From Hyphomicrobiales bacterium (GTDB taxonomy: Bacteria > Pseudomonadota > Alphaproteobacteria > Rhizobiales > Beijerinckiaceae): a DNA stretch of 16,052 nt. How positions within the stretch are numbered: position 1 is the first letter of the stretch; each line of letters opens with the position of its first letter. The notes below the pieces were generated by a model that had not been told where the DNA came from, ran no database searches, and saw nothing but the letters and a program-made list of their open reading frames with translations. Both the position numbers and the translations under genes were made by a program. The stretch covers positions 1 to 16,052 of the forward strand of contig JAIXZF010000033.1 in assembly GCA_027489835.1 (NCBI GenBank). The letters run 5' to 3'. Shown piece after piece: positions 1 through 6,895 of the stretch.

Positions 1-647
1 CCCGGCTTCAGATTGGGGCCCATATAGGTGACGCAGCCGAGGATGTTCGAGCCGTAGCGCTTCACCGCCGCCAGGACCGATCGCATGTGGCCGGGGTCGA
101 CCGCATGGTCGATGCCGAAGAGCGGCGTGCCCTGAAGCTCGATCCGGCCGGCCCACCCGGCGCGCAGCTCCGCGAAGACGGGCCAGGAGATGTCGATCTG
201 CGGGCCGACCGAATCGATGTGCGTCCGGATCGCGCCGGTGCCGTGGGCGAAGGCGCATTTCAGCGCGAACTCCATGCGGGCTCGCACATCCGCCGCGTTC
301 CAGTTCGCCTCGCGGTCGGCCATGACGGATGTCAGCGCGCCCATGAAGGTGCCGTCGGGGTTGGGACGGCGCGGCCAGATGTGGCCCTTGTCGAGATGGG
401 TGTGCGCCTCGACGAAACGCGGAAAGGCGATGCCGCCCCTCATGTCGAACGCGGGCTCCTCGTCCGGGGAGGTGGAGCCGGCCGGCAGCACCGAGGCGAT
501 GCGGCCATCGGCGATGACGAGGTCGATGAGGGCGAAGCCCTCCCGGTCGGCGGCCAGCGCCGGCGCGTCGACCAGCGCGGCCGGTGCGCGAAGGCTGGCC
601 AGCCGGTAGGGAGAGGCCACGGGAAGGCTTGAAAGTCCGATATGCAT
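1..647 (-). CDS. Cytosine-deaminase-like amidohydrolase, C-terminus off the left edge
   Basis: The 215 visible residues are the N-terminal part of a metal-dependent amidohydrolase of the cytosine deaminase (CodA-like) branch. An N-terminal beta-sandwich segment (IDLVIADGRI, residues 41-50) precedes the metal-binding HTHLDKG motif at 82-88, whose two histidines (82, 84) would bind the catalytic metal. A later RTHID segment also matches this branch. Family members hydrolyse exocyclic amino or ring amide groups of pyrimidines, creatinine-like or triazine compounds; the substrate here cannot be told. ATG 647 is chosen because an in-frame TGA (648-650) sits directly before it; no good Shine-Dalgarno is visible. 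It lies 177 nt downstream of the ABC binding-protein gene on the same strand, so it may act on the imported compound. Family assignment is secure, substrate is not. Confidence 0.85.
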   Translation of the reverse strand, partial: MHIGLSSLPVASPYRLASLRAPAALVDAPALAADREGFALIDLVIADGRIASVLPAGSTSPDEEPAFDMRGGIAFPRFVEAHTHLDKGHIWPRRPNPDGTFMGALTSVMADREANWNAADVRARMEFALKCAFAHGTGAIRTHIDSVGPQIDISWPVFAELRAGWAGRIELQGTPLFGIDHAVDPGHMRSVLAAVKRYGSNILGCVTYMGPNLKP

Positions 648-706
648 TCAGTCGGGCCCGGGAGGCAGAGGAGTGAGGCTGGCGGCAAACGACAGGGCGG
701 GGCTGC

Positions 707-722
707 CGGGCCCGAAGGCCCG
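707..722 (-). promoter_or_regulatory. UUCG-tetraloop hairpin between binding protein and deaminase
   Basis: Read on the minus strand this is CGGGCC-TTCG-GGCCCG, a perfect 6-bp stem closed by a C(UUCG)G tetraloop, one of the most stable RNA hairpins. It sits in the 177-nt spacer between the binding-protein stop and the deaminase start. No T-run follows it, so it is more likely an mRNA 3'-end stabiliser or partial attenuator that lets the periplasmic binding protein be made in excess over the enzyme than a full terminator. The role is inferred; the structure is read directly. Confidence 0.55.
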
Positions 723-824
723 ACGGAGCGATCACTGTGCGTCAACGGCGGCGCTGGAGCCAGAGCCGCTTCGGACGCTTCACAGCCGAATCGCGCCGGA
801 AGCCCGGCGCTCGCGCCGTGCCGA

Positions 825-1859
825 TCAGCCCTTCGGCCTGAGATTGACGCCGACGCCCTTGCCCGCGAAGGCGAGGGTGTAGGATTTGCGGTAGTCGAGA
901 TCGGCCGGCACGACGCCGGCCTTCACCATCTTGTCGAAGAAGCTCTTCATCCGGGCCTCGGTCATCGCGCCGATGCCCATCGTGATCGAATCCCCCGAGT
1001 CGACGATGCCGTACTGCTTCATCAGGGCGATGCCGCCGGCGATCTTGTCGTCCGTCATGTCGGGGTTGGCGCGCTTGATGGCGGCGTTTGCTGCGGCGTT
1101 GTCGCCATAGAGGTAGTTGTACCAGCCGATGGCGGAGGCATCGACGAAGCGCTGCGTCACGTCGGCCTTCTGCGCCACCACGTCGGCGCGGGTCTCGATC
1201 ATGGTCGAGTAGGTGTCGAAGCCATGGTCCGCCAAGAGGTAGACGGCGGGCTTGAAGCCGGCCTCCTTCTCGATCGCGTAGGGCTCCGAGGTGACGTAGC
1301 CCTGCATCACCGAGCGCTTGTCGGCGAGGAAGGGCGCGGCGTTGAAGGTGTAGGGCCGCACCTGCTCGTCACGGAAGCCGAACTCGGCCTTCATCCACTG
1401 GAAGAAGCTGGCCTGGCCCTCCTTGGAGAGCATGATGTTGTTGCTCTTCTTGAGGTCGAGGAAGCTGTCATAGCCTTGGCCCGGATGGGCGATCAGGCAT
1501 TGCGGCTCCTTCTGGAAGATGGAGGCAACCACGACCGAAGGCACGTTCTCCTTCACCGCCAGGAAGGGCTGGATCATGTTGCCGCCCATGTAGTAGTCGA
1601 GCCGGCCGGTGAGCAGCATCAGCCGGCCATTGGTCTGCGGGCCACCCTGCACCACCTCCACGTCGAGGCCGTATTTCGCGTAGGTGCCGTCGGCCACCGC
1701 CTGGTAGAATCCGCCATGCTCGGCCTGCGCCAGCCAGTTGGTGCCGAAGCGCAGCTTGTCGCGCCCCTGGGCGCTGAGCCGTGCGGGGGCGGCGAGCGCC
1801 GCCAGCGAGCCGGCGCCCATGGCGAGGGCGGAACGGCGGGTCCATTTGGCTTCGGTCAT
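825..1859 (-). CDS. ABC transporter substrate-binding protein, NMT1/THI5-like (SsuA/ThiY type)
   Basis: This is a periplasmic solute-binding protein of about 344 residues. The N-terminus has a twin-arginine Tat signal (WTRRSALAMG followed by an Ala/Leu-rich stretch ending near SAQG). The mature protein opens with the family hallmark of NMT1/THI5-like binders (FGTNWLAQAEHGGFYQAVADG, given here in part: NWLAQAEHGGFY), then YGLDVEVVQGGP. Relatives bind thiamine-precursor pyrimidines, alkanesulfonates, nitrate or aromatic acids. ATG 1859 is preferred to ATG 1865 because a GGAG lies 8 nt before it but only 2 nt before the other. The deaminase downstream suggests a pyrimidine-like or other N-heterocyclic ligand, an inference. 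No permease or ATPase gene is in the window; they could lie beyond the left edge. Confidence 0.88.
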   Translation of the reverse strand: MTEAKWTRRSALAMGAGSLAALAAPARLSAQGRDKLRFGTNWLAQAEHGGFYQAVADGTYAKYGLDVEVVQGGPQTNGRLMLLTGRLDYYMGGNMIQPFLAVKENVPSVVVASIFQKEPQCLIAHPGQGYDSFLDLKKSNNIMLSKEGQASFFQWMKAEFGFRDEQVRPYTFNAAPFLADKRSVMQGYVTSEPYAIEKEAGFKPAVYLLADHGFDTYSTMIETRADVVAQKADVTQRFVDASAIGWYNYLYGDNAAANAAIKRANPDMTDDKIAGGIALMKQYGIVDSGDSITMGIGAMTEARMKSFFDKMVKAGVVPADLDYRKSYTLAFAGKGVGVNLRPKG

Positions 1860-2018
1860 GACCATGTCTCCAGGCGGCGCCAGGCGCGTGGTTGAATGAG
1901 CGCTCGGCTTGCAACAGCCATGCCAGCCTAGGCGCTTGCCCTGCGGCGGCCCAGCGTCAATTCTGTCGCATCCGGCGGCGCATCGGTTCGCGCAGCCTCA
2001 CCCAGACCGGACACCGAC

Positions 2019-2468
2019 ATGGCCAAGCCGCCGAAGCCGAACAGCAGCACCAACCGCGCGCGCACCCCGGCCGCCCTGCGCCCGCCCTTCGCGCGGTATT
2101 CGCATGCGATGGAGGTTCAGGCCGGTAGCAGGATGCTGTTCGCCTCTGGTCAGCTCGGCGTCGCTGCCGACGACAGCGTGCCGGAGGGCGCCGAGGCGCA
2201 GGCCGATCTGTGCTTCGCCAACATCGGCGCCATCCTCGAGGATGCGGGCATGGCGTTCGCAGACATCGTGCGCATCAACGCCTACGTCACCGATCGGGCG
2301 CACATGGCCGGCTACATGGCCTCGCGCGACCGGCATGTGGCGAGCCCGCCGCCAGCCTCCACGCTGGTGATCGTGTCGGGCTTCACGCGGCCGGAGTTCA
2401 AGGTCGAGATCGAAATCGTAGCCGCCCGCAAGGAGCGCCGGCTCAAAACCGCCCGGACAGGCGGCTGA
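2019..2468 (+). CDS. RidA/YjgF-family protein lacking the canonical arginine
   Basis: A 149-residue protein of the RidA (YjgF/YER057c/UK114) family, longer than the usual ~130 because of a basic, proline-rich N-terminal extension of about 20 residues. Family landmarks are FASGQLGV (41-48), the RINAYVTDR segment (86-93 region) and a C-terminal PEFKVEIEIVA strand. Active RidA imine/enamine deaminases carry an arginine in a PAR(S/T) motif; here the aligned motif is PPASTLV with serine at 114. Rid subfamilies lacking this arginine are thought not to have the classic 2-aminoacrylate deaminase activity. The gene is divergent from the ABC binding protein and ends 14 nt before the kinase start, so the two probably form an operon. 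The start has only a weak GGA upstream; a later start near residue 24 would also leave the domain intact. Confidence 0.88.
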   Translation: MAKPPKPNSSTNRARTPAALRPPFARYSHAMEVQAGSRMLFASGQLGVAADDSVPEGAEAQADLCFANIGAILEDAGMAFADIVRINAYVTDRAHMAGYMASRDRHVASPPPASTLVIVSGFTRPEFKVEIEIVAARKERRLKTARTGG

Positions 2469-2482
2469 GGACCCAGAACGCC

Positions 2483-3367
2483 ATGCAAGCCCTGTTCATC
2501 GGCCAAACCTACATCGACATCGTGTTCCTGGCCGACACGATCCCCACCGGCGACGACAAGGCCGTGGCGAAGGACTATGCCGTCTCCTTCGGCGGCAACG
2601 CCGTGACCGCCGCCTTCTGCTGCGCGAAGCTGGGGGTCAGGCCCGATTTGCTCTCCTCCCTCGCGGATGACTGGCTGGGCCGCATGTTCCTCGACATGGC
2701 GGCGCGCTACGGCATCCCGGTGCATGGCCGCAAAGTGAGGGAAAGCTCGCTCTCCTTCATCATGCCGCATGACGGCAAGCGCGCCATCCTGCGCTGCCGC
2801 GACGACGATTACCTGCACCCGTTCCCCATGCTCAACCTCGGCGGCTGCCGGGCGCTGCACCTCGACGGCCACCAGCCCGACGCGGCGCTCCACTACGCGA
2901 AGGCCTGCCGGGAAGCCGGCGTGCTGACCTCGCTGGATGGCGGGGGCTTGCGCTCGAACACGTCCGAACTGCTCGGCTTCATCGACGTGGCGGTGGTGTC
3001 CGAGCGCCTGTGCGAGCAGATGCAGCTCAAGCCCGTCGAGATGCTGGAGCACCTGAAGACGAAGGGCTGTTCGATCGGCGGCGTGACGCTCGGGGAGAAG
3101 GGGCTGGTCTGGTACGACGAGACCGGGCAGGGCCGGCATCACGAGGCGCTGCCCGTGCCGGCCGAAAAGGTGATCGACACCAACGGCGCGGGCGACGTCT
3201 TCCACGGCGCCTACATGCATTCCTACCTCACGCGGCCCGACGCCGGCTGGGACGCGCATTTCCGCTTCGCCCGTGCCGCCTCCGCCCACAAGGTGCAGCA
3301 TCTCGGCAACGAGGCGGGCCTGCCGACGCTTCGCGATATCGAGGCGATGATGACGCTGGCGGCGTGA
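2483..3367 (+). CDS. PfkB-family carbohydrate/nucleoside kinase
   Basis: A 294-residue kinase of the ribokinase/PfkB superfamily, the normal length. The N-terminal substrate-side signature is SFGGNAVTAA (35-44), and the C-terminal PfkB signature is DTNGAGDVFHGAY (232-244), where Asp238 is the catalytic base and GAGD forms the anion hole. ATP phosphorylates a hydroxyl of a sugar, nucleoside or sugar acid; I cannot name the substrate. ATG 2483 starts the first strand (MQALFIGQTYIDIV); an open frame extends upstream but overlaps the RidA gene and is not family-like. It follows the RidA gene with a 14-nt gap and is followed by a strong palindrome on the 3' side. Confidence 0.92.
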   Translation: MQALFIGQTYIDIVFLADTIPTGDDKAVAKDYAVSFGGNAVTAAFCCAKLGVRPDLLSSLADDWLGRMFLDMAARYGIPVHGRKVRESSLSFIMPHDGKRAILRCRDDDYLHPFPMLNLGGCRALHLDGHQPDAALHYAKACREAGVLTSLDGGGLRSNTSELLGFIDVAVVSERLCEQMQLKPVEMLEHLKTKGCSIGGVTLGEKGLVWYDETGQGRHHEALPVPAEKVIDTNGAGDVFHGAYMHSYLTRPDAGWDAHFRFARAASAHKVQHLGNEAGLPTLRDIEAMMTLAA

Positions 3368-3375
3368 GCAGGGCG

Positions 3376-3451
3376 GTCATTGCGAGCGCAGCGAAGCAAT
3401 CCAGCATCGCTGCGCCGGACGACTGGGTTGCTTCGCTGCGCTCGCAATGAC
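3376..3451. repeat. REP-like intergenic palindrome, perfect 24-bp arms
   Basis: Positions 3376-3399 and 3428-3451 are perfect inverted repeats of 24 bp (arm begins GTCATTGCGAGCGCAGCGAA), separated by 28 nt. It lies between two convergent genes, the kinase ending at 3367 and the OpgG/D-like gene ending at 3472, and could serve as a bidirectional transcription end or RNA stabiliser. The core GTCATTGCGAGCGnAGCGAAGCAATCC resembles dispersed palindromes I know from Bradyrhizobium-type genomes, so I expect many copies elsewhere in this chromosome; only this copy is clear in the window. Confidence 0.8.
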
Positions 3452-3471
3452 GGGCGGAGGAAGCCGAGACA

Positions 3472-5061
3472 TCACGCGCCCCGCCAGGGATAGGTCCAGG
3501 TCTCCGTCAGCGCCTTCTGGCCCGTGCGCAGGAAGGCGCGCAGATCGCCGGTCTGGCCGGGCTCCATCACCACGTCGATGAAGGCGCGGAAGCCGCCGAT
3601 CTTGGGGTTGGGGATGACGAAGGCGCGGTTGATGCGGCCTGCGGACACGCTCGGCACGATTTCCACCTTCTCGGGTTCCTGCATCTGGAAGGCGAGCTCG
3701 CCGCCGGAGAAGTCCACGATGAAGCGGCGCGCGCCCGGCGTCACGGCTTCGCCCGAACCGAGCGCCTTCGGCCGGGCCTGATAGGTGTTTACGGCGCGCC
3801 CGCCCGGATGCAGCATGTCCACATTGGCGATCGAGGACAGCCTGTAGCGGATGACGTGCTCGCGGCCGGGCGCGAGCGGCGTGCGCGGCGCCCAGAGCGC
3901 GACGATGTTGTCGTTGGTCTCGTCGGTGGTGGGCAGCTCGATCAGCTCGACATGGCCCTCACCCCACTCGCCTTCAGGCTCGATCCAGTAGGAGGGGCGC
4001 AGTTCGTAGGCGAGGTCGAGGTCCTGGTAGTGCTCGAACACCTTGTCGCGCTGCATCAGGCCGAAGCCGCGGGGATTGCGCTCGACGAAGGCGGAGACGG
4101 CCTGCTCGTTCGGATTGCGCAGCGGGCGCCAGATCCACTCGCCGGTGCCCGAATGGATCAGCAGCCCGTCGGAATCATGCAGCTCCGAGCGGTAGTCGTC
4201 GAAGAAGCGGCGGTCGTTCTCGCCGGTGAAGAACATCGAGGTCAGCGGCGCGAGGCCGAGCTTGGCGATCTCGCGGCGGGGGAAGAGATGCGCCGTCACC
4301 GCCATGACGCTGGTGCGGCCCGGATAGATGAGGAACTGGAAGGCGCCGGCGATCGATGGCGAATCGAGCAGTGCATGGACCACGACCCGGTCCGAATCCG
4401 CGCCGGGCGTCTCCACCCAGAACTCGCGGAAATAGGGAAACTCCTCGCCATCCTTGACGCCCGCGCCGATGGCGAGGCCACGGGCGGAGAGCCCGTATTT
4501 CTGGCCGCGGCCGAGAAGGCGGAAATAGCTGGCGCCGATGAAGGAGACGAGCTCGTCGAAGACGCGCGGATCGTTGAGCGGGAAATGCAGCCTGAAGCCG
4601 GCGAAGCCCGAATTCACCGGCAAGGGCGTCGAGAAGCGCGTCTTGCCGTAGTCGAACAGGTTGGCGGCGTAGGGGATCGGCGTCGGGAAGCCGTCGCGGA
4701 CGATGTTGATCGTGACGGGCCGGGTGAACAGGAAGCCCAGATGGAACAGGTGCATCCTGTAGGGCGAGGGCGTGTTCGCGAAGAAGGCGCGCTCCGTGCG
4801 GAAGCGGATGTCGCGCCACTGGTCGAAATCAAGCCTCTGCAGCGCCTCGGGCAACTGCACCGGCTGCGGCTCGTAGGGCAGGCCCGACAGGTCGCGCGCG
4901 CGGCGAACCACGTCCTCGAAGGCGAATCGCTGGGGCGCCGGCGGCGGGCCCGGAGGCGCCGGAGGGGGCTGCTGCTGGGCGAAAAGCGCAGCCGGAGCGG
5001 CCGTCATCCCGAAGGCTGCGGCGAGCCCTGACAGCACGCCGCGACGATTGACGCACACCAT
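3472..5061 (-). CDS. Periplasmic glucan biosynthesis protein, OpgG/OpgD (MdoG) family
   Basis: About 529 residues, close to the usual OpgG/OpgD size (~510-550). The family acts in the periplasm on osmoregulated periplasmic glucans, shaping or cleaving the beta-glucan backbone made by OpgH. Recognisable pieces are FAFEDVVRRARDLSGLPY after the signal region, the FTRPVTINIV strand, SYFRLLGRGQKYGLSARGLA, FFTGENDRRFFDDYR and DGLLIHSGTGEWIWRPL, all in family order (each given in part). ATG 5061 is preferred to an upstream GTG at 5133 because it places a twin-arginine motif (VNRRGVLSG, RR at 6-7) at the N-terminus, ahead of a proline-rich linker (31-43). Tat export favours the OpgD side of the family. 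No opgH is in the window. It is divergent from the polyamine leader. Confidence 0.93.
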   Translation of the reverse strand: MVCVNRRGVLSGLAAAFGMTAAPAALFAQQQPPPAPPGPPPAPQRFAFEDVVRRARDLSGLPYEPQPVQLPEALQRLDFDQWRDIRFRTERAFFANTPSPYRMHLFHLGFLFTRPVTINIVRDGFPTPIPYAANLFDYGKTRFSTPLPVNSGFAGFRLHFPLNDPRVFDELVSFIGASYFRLLGRGQKYGLSARGLAIGAGVKDGEEFPYFREFWVETPGADSDRVVVHALLDSPSIAGAFQFLIYPGRTSVMAVTAHLFPRREIAKLGLAPLTSMFFTGENDRRFFDDYRSELHDSDGLLIHSGTGEWIWRPLRNPNEQAVSAFVERNPRGFGLMQRDKVFEHYQDLDLAYELRPSYWIEPEGEWGEGHVELIELPTTDETNDNIVALWAPRTPLAPGREHVIRYRLSSIANVDMLHPGGRAVNTYQARPKALGSGEAVTPGARRFIVDFSGGELAFQMQEPEKVEIVPSVSAGRINRAFVIPNPKIGGFRAFIDVVMEPGQTGDLRAFLRTGQKALTETWTYPWRGA

Positions 5062-5209
5062 GTCGAAATCCACGCCTCGCGCTGGGGCCAGACCGCGGCC
5101 GAAAAGCCGAAATCCCGCCGTTGCACGATGCACTTAGTGGGATGAATGCGTCCGGTCTAGGGCGCTGCAAAAGCTTTTCGCGCCCGCCGTGAATCGGGCT
5201 GAAAAAACA

Positions 5210-5239
5210 CTTGTGGCGGGGGGGCGGTTTCCCTATATC
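5210..5239 (+). promoter_or_regulatory. Probable housekeeping promoter of the polyamine cluster
   Basis: CTTGTG (5210-5215) and CTATAT (5233-5238) are separated by 17 nt, a close match to the alphaproteobacterial housekeeping pattern CTTGAC-N17-CTATAT. It is the best promoter I can see in the 655-nt gap between the glucan gene and the decarboxylase, and would start transcription near 5246, giving a leader of about 470 nt. The match is read directly; activity is inferred. Confidence 0.65.
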
Positions 5240-5245
5240 AGGGCT

Positions 5246-5716
5246 GCCCAATTTCGCACGTGCCTGTGGCCGCGTGCTGGTTGGTGGGCATGCAGGGGAA
5301 ACTCTGCACAGCCGCCTGAGGTCCGGAGTGAGGTTGAGGGGGATGGATATCCCTTCGAGGCGCAACTCCCGGATCGGATGCCGAGCAATCGGCCTTCGAT
5401 CTGAACCTCGACACAAACCAGCAGCCGGAGGCGAAACCGGCGAACCCCATCCTCCATGGGGGACGCAGCTTAAAGCAACGACGGAGCGGGCTTTTTTGGT
5501 CTTATTCCGATCCCTCCAAAGGGTCGGAGCGGGAAACCGAAGAGGCTTGTCCATCTTGCCCGGCGTGCGGAGGGTCACACCCTTCAAACAATGGCAATCC
5601 CCCGACCGGCAGCGAGCCGGTCCGTAGGCGTCTCCAACGCGCCGCGGATCGTTTCGTCGTCAGTCAGCTCATTGTTTTGCTCTGTCGCATGGCCTGCGAC
5701 GGGAAGGGAGTCTGCC
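5246..5716 (+). ncRNA. Structured mRNA leader of the ornithine decarboxylase, speF-type element
   Basis: No plausible gene fills this stretch, but it folds locally many times. There is a 7-bp hairpin with GAAA loop at 5291-5308. A GAGGTT/AACCTC helix (5330-5335 with 5404-5409) encloses a GGGAT/ATCCC hairpin (5340-5353) and a GATCG/CGATC stem (5372-5376 with 5397-5401), which in turn caps a GCCGA-GCAA-TCGGC hairpin (5380-5393). Further stems are CCCCAT/ATGGGG (5445-5461), 5507-5527, GACCGGC/GCCGGTC (5604-5622) and GTCGCA/TGCGAC (5684-5700). Two GNRA loops and nested helices argue for a conserved RNA. Its place ahead of a Rhizobiales-type decarboxylase matches the alphaproteobacterial speF motif (Rfam RF00518) described upstream of speF; ligand and mechanism are unknown to me. 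The exact ends are approximate. Confidence 0.7.
5684..5710 (+). promoter_or_regulatory. Hairpin abutting the Shine-Dalgarno of the decarboxylase
   Basis: GTCGCA (5684-5689) pairs perfectly with TGCGAC (5695-5700), extendable by G-U/G-C pairs into 5701-5703. The Shine-Dalgarno GGGAG (5706-5710) follows at once, 6 nt before GTG 5717. This site fixes the start codon and is where the leader could control translation initiation. The structure is seen; the control is inferred. Confidence 0.6.
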
Positions 5717-6862
5717 GTGACCGATCGTATCCGTGAATTCCTCCGCAGCCGACGCGACGATGGCCCCTGCGTGGTCGTCGACCTCGAGGTCGTGCGCGAC
5801 AACTACTTCGCCTTCGCCCGCGCGTTGCCGGACACCCGCGTGTTCTATGCCGTCAAGGCGAACCCGGCGCCCGAGTTGCTGCACCTGCTCGCCAAGCTCG
5901 GCTCCTGCTTCGACTGCGCCTCCGTGGCGGAGATCGAGATGGGCCTGGCCGCCGGCGCGACCGCGGACCGCATCTCCTTCGGCAACACGATCAAGAAGGA
6001 GCGCGACATCGCGCGCGCCATGGAGCTCGGCGTGCGCCTGTTCGCCGTCGACTGCGACGCCGAGGTCGAGAAGATCGCCCGCGCCAAGACGCTCACCGGC
6101 GCCAAGGGCGTGAAGGTGTTCTGCCGCATCCTGTGCGACGGCGCGGGCGCCGAATGGCCGCTCTCGCGCAAGTTCGGCTGCGTGCCCGAAATGGCATCCG
6201 ACGTCCTCGAGCAGGCGCATCGCCGCGGTCTCGAGGCTTACGGCGTGTCGTTCCATGTCGGCTCGCAGCAGGGCAACGTGAACTCTTGGGATGGCGCGCT
6301 GGCTTCGGCTTCCGCCATCTTCCAGGAGTGCGCGCAGCGCGGCATCAACCTGTCGATGGTCAACCTCGGCGGCGGGTTCCCGACGAAGTACCTCAAGCCC
6401 GTCCCGGGCGTGCCGCGCTATGGCGACGCGATCTTCCGGGCGCTCTCGAAGCACTTCGGCAACCGTCTTCCCGAGACGATCATCGAGCCGGGCCGCGGCA
6501 TGGTCGGCAATGCCGGCATCATCGAGGCCGAGGTCGTGCTCATCTCGAAGAAGAGCGAGACCGACACGGCGCGCTGGGTCTATCTCGACATCGGCAAGTT
6601 CGGTGGCCTCGCCGAGACGATGGACGAGTCGATCCGCTACGCGATCCGCACCGAGCATGACGGCTCGGAGATGGGTCCGTGCGTGCTCGCCGGCCCGACC
6701 TGCGACTCGGCCGACGTGATGTACGAGAAGACGCCCTACCTGCTGCCCTTCTCGCTCGAGATCGGCGACAAGGTGCTGATCGAGGGCACGGGCGCCTACA
6801 CCACGACCTATTCGGCCGTGGCCTTCAACGGCTTCCCGCCCTTGAAGCAGTACACGATCTGA
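5717..6862 (+). CDS. Ornithine (or lysine/ornithine) decarboxylase, PLP fold type III
   Basis: This 381-residue enzyme decarboxylates L-ornithine to putrescine in the cytosol; many alphaproteobacterial relatives also take lysine. It is the alanine-racemase-fold (eukaryotic ODC-like) type, not the fold-I bacterial SpeC/SpeF type. The PLP lysine is K47 in FYAVKANP; His180 lies in SFHVGSQ, the phosphate-binding loop in NLGGGFP (216-222), and EPGR is at 257-260. The catalytic cysteine of ODC-type enzymes is C329 in GPTCDSAD, with Asp330 set to contact the substrate amine. GTG 5717 is chosen for its GGGAG 6 nt upstream and its agreement with family length (~377); the frame is open back to ATG 5591, but that stretch is leader RNA. 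A GNAT, a micro-protein and homospermidine synthase follow. Confidence 0.95.
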   Translation: MTDRIREFLRSRRDDGPCVVVDLEVVRDNYFAFARALPDTRVFYAVKANPAPELLHLLAKLGSCFDCASVAEIEMGLAAGATADRISFGNTIKKERDIARAMELGVRLFAVDCDAEVEKIARAKTLTGAKGVKVFCRILCDGAGAEWPLSRKFGCVPEMASDVLEQAHRRGLEAYGVSFHVGSQQGNVNSWDGALASASAIFQECAQRGINLSMVNLGGGFPTKYLKPVPGVPRYGDAIFRALSKHFGNRLPETIIEPGRGMVGNAGIIEAEVVLISKKSETDTARWVYLDIGKFGGLAETMDESIRYAIRTEHDGSEMGPCVLAGPTCDSADVMYEKTPYLLPFSLEIGDKVLIEGTGAYTTTYSAVAFNGFPPLKQYTI

Positions 6863-6871
6863 GGATCGAAC

Positions 6872-6895
6872 CGGCGGGGCGACCAAGCCCCGCCG
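6872..6895 (+). terminator. Intercistronic GC hairpin after the decarboxylase
   Basis: CGGCGGGGC and GCCCCGCCG form a perfect 9-bp stem with a 6-nt loop, 9 nt after the decarboxylase stop. The T-run (TTTTT, 6914-6918) is 18 nt further on, so it is a poor intrinsic terminator; it may attenuate read-through or protect the decarboxylase mRNA end so that downstream genes are expressed at a lower level. Confidence 0.5.

Noticed and set aside
642..1895. 417-codon plus-strand open frame opposite the binding protein
   Set aside because: Antisense shadow of the Tat-exported binding protein; no RBS and no recognisable domain.
3808..5031. 407-codon plus-strand open frame opposite the glucan protein
   Set aside because: Antisense shadow of a clear OpgG/D gene; composition rich in Arg, Glu, Val and His as expected from mirrored GC-rich codons.
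5142..5170. Minus-strand TTGCAG-N17-ATTCAT as promoter of the glucan gene
   Set aside because: Spacing is right but the -10 matches only 3 of 6 consensus positions, so it is not listed as a feature.
5211..5627. Open frame of 138 codons (and an internal ATG 5343 with purine-rich upstream) in the decarboxylase leader
   Set aside because: It overlaps the structured RNA, has no family-like sequence, low-complexity basic composition, and its ATG 5343 lies inside a hairpin stem. A regulatory upstream ORF cannot be excluded but is not supported.
5591..5716. Longer N-terminus for the decarboxylase starting at ATG 5591
   Set aside because: GTG 5717 has a good GGGAG at 6 nt and gives the family length; the extra 42 codons coincide with leader hairpins.
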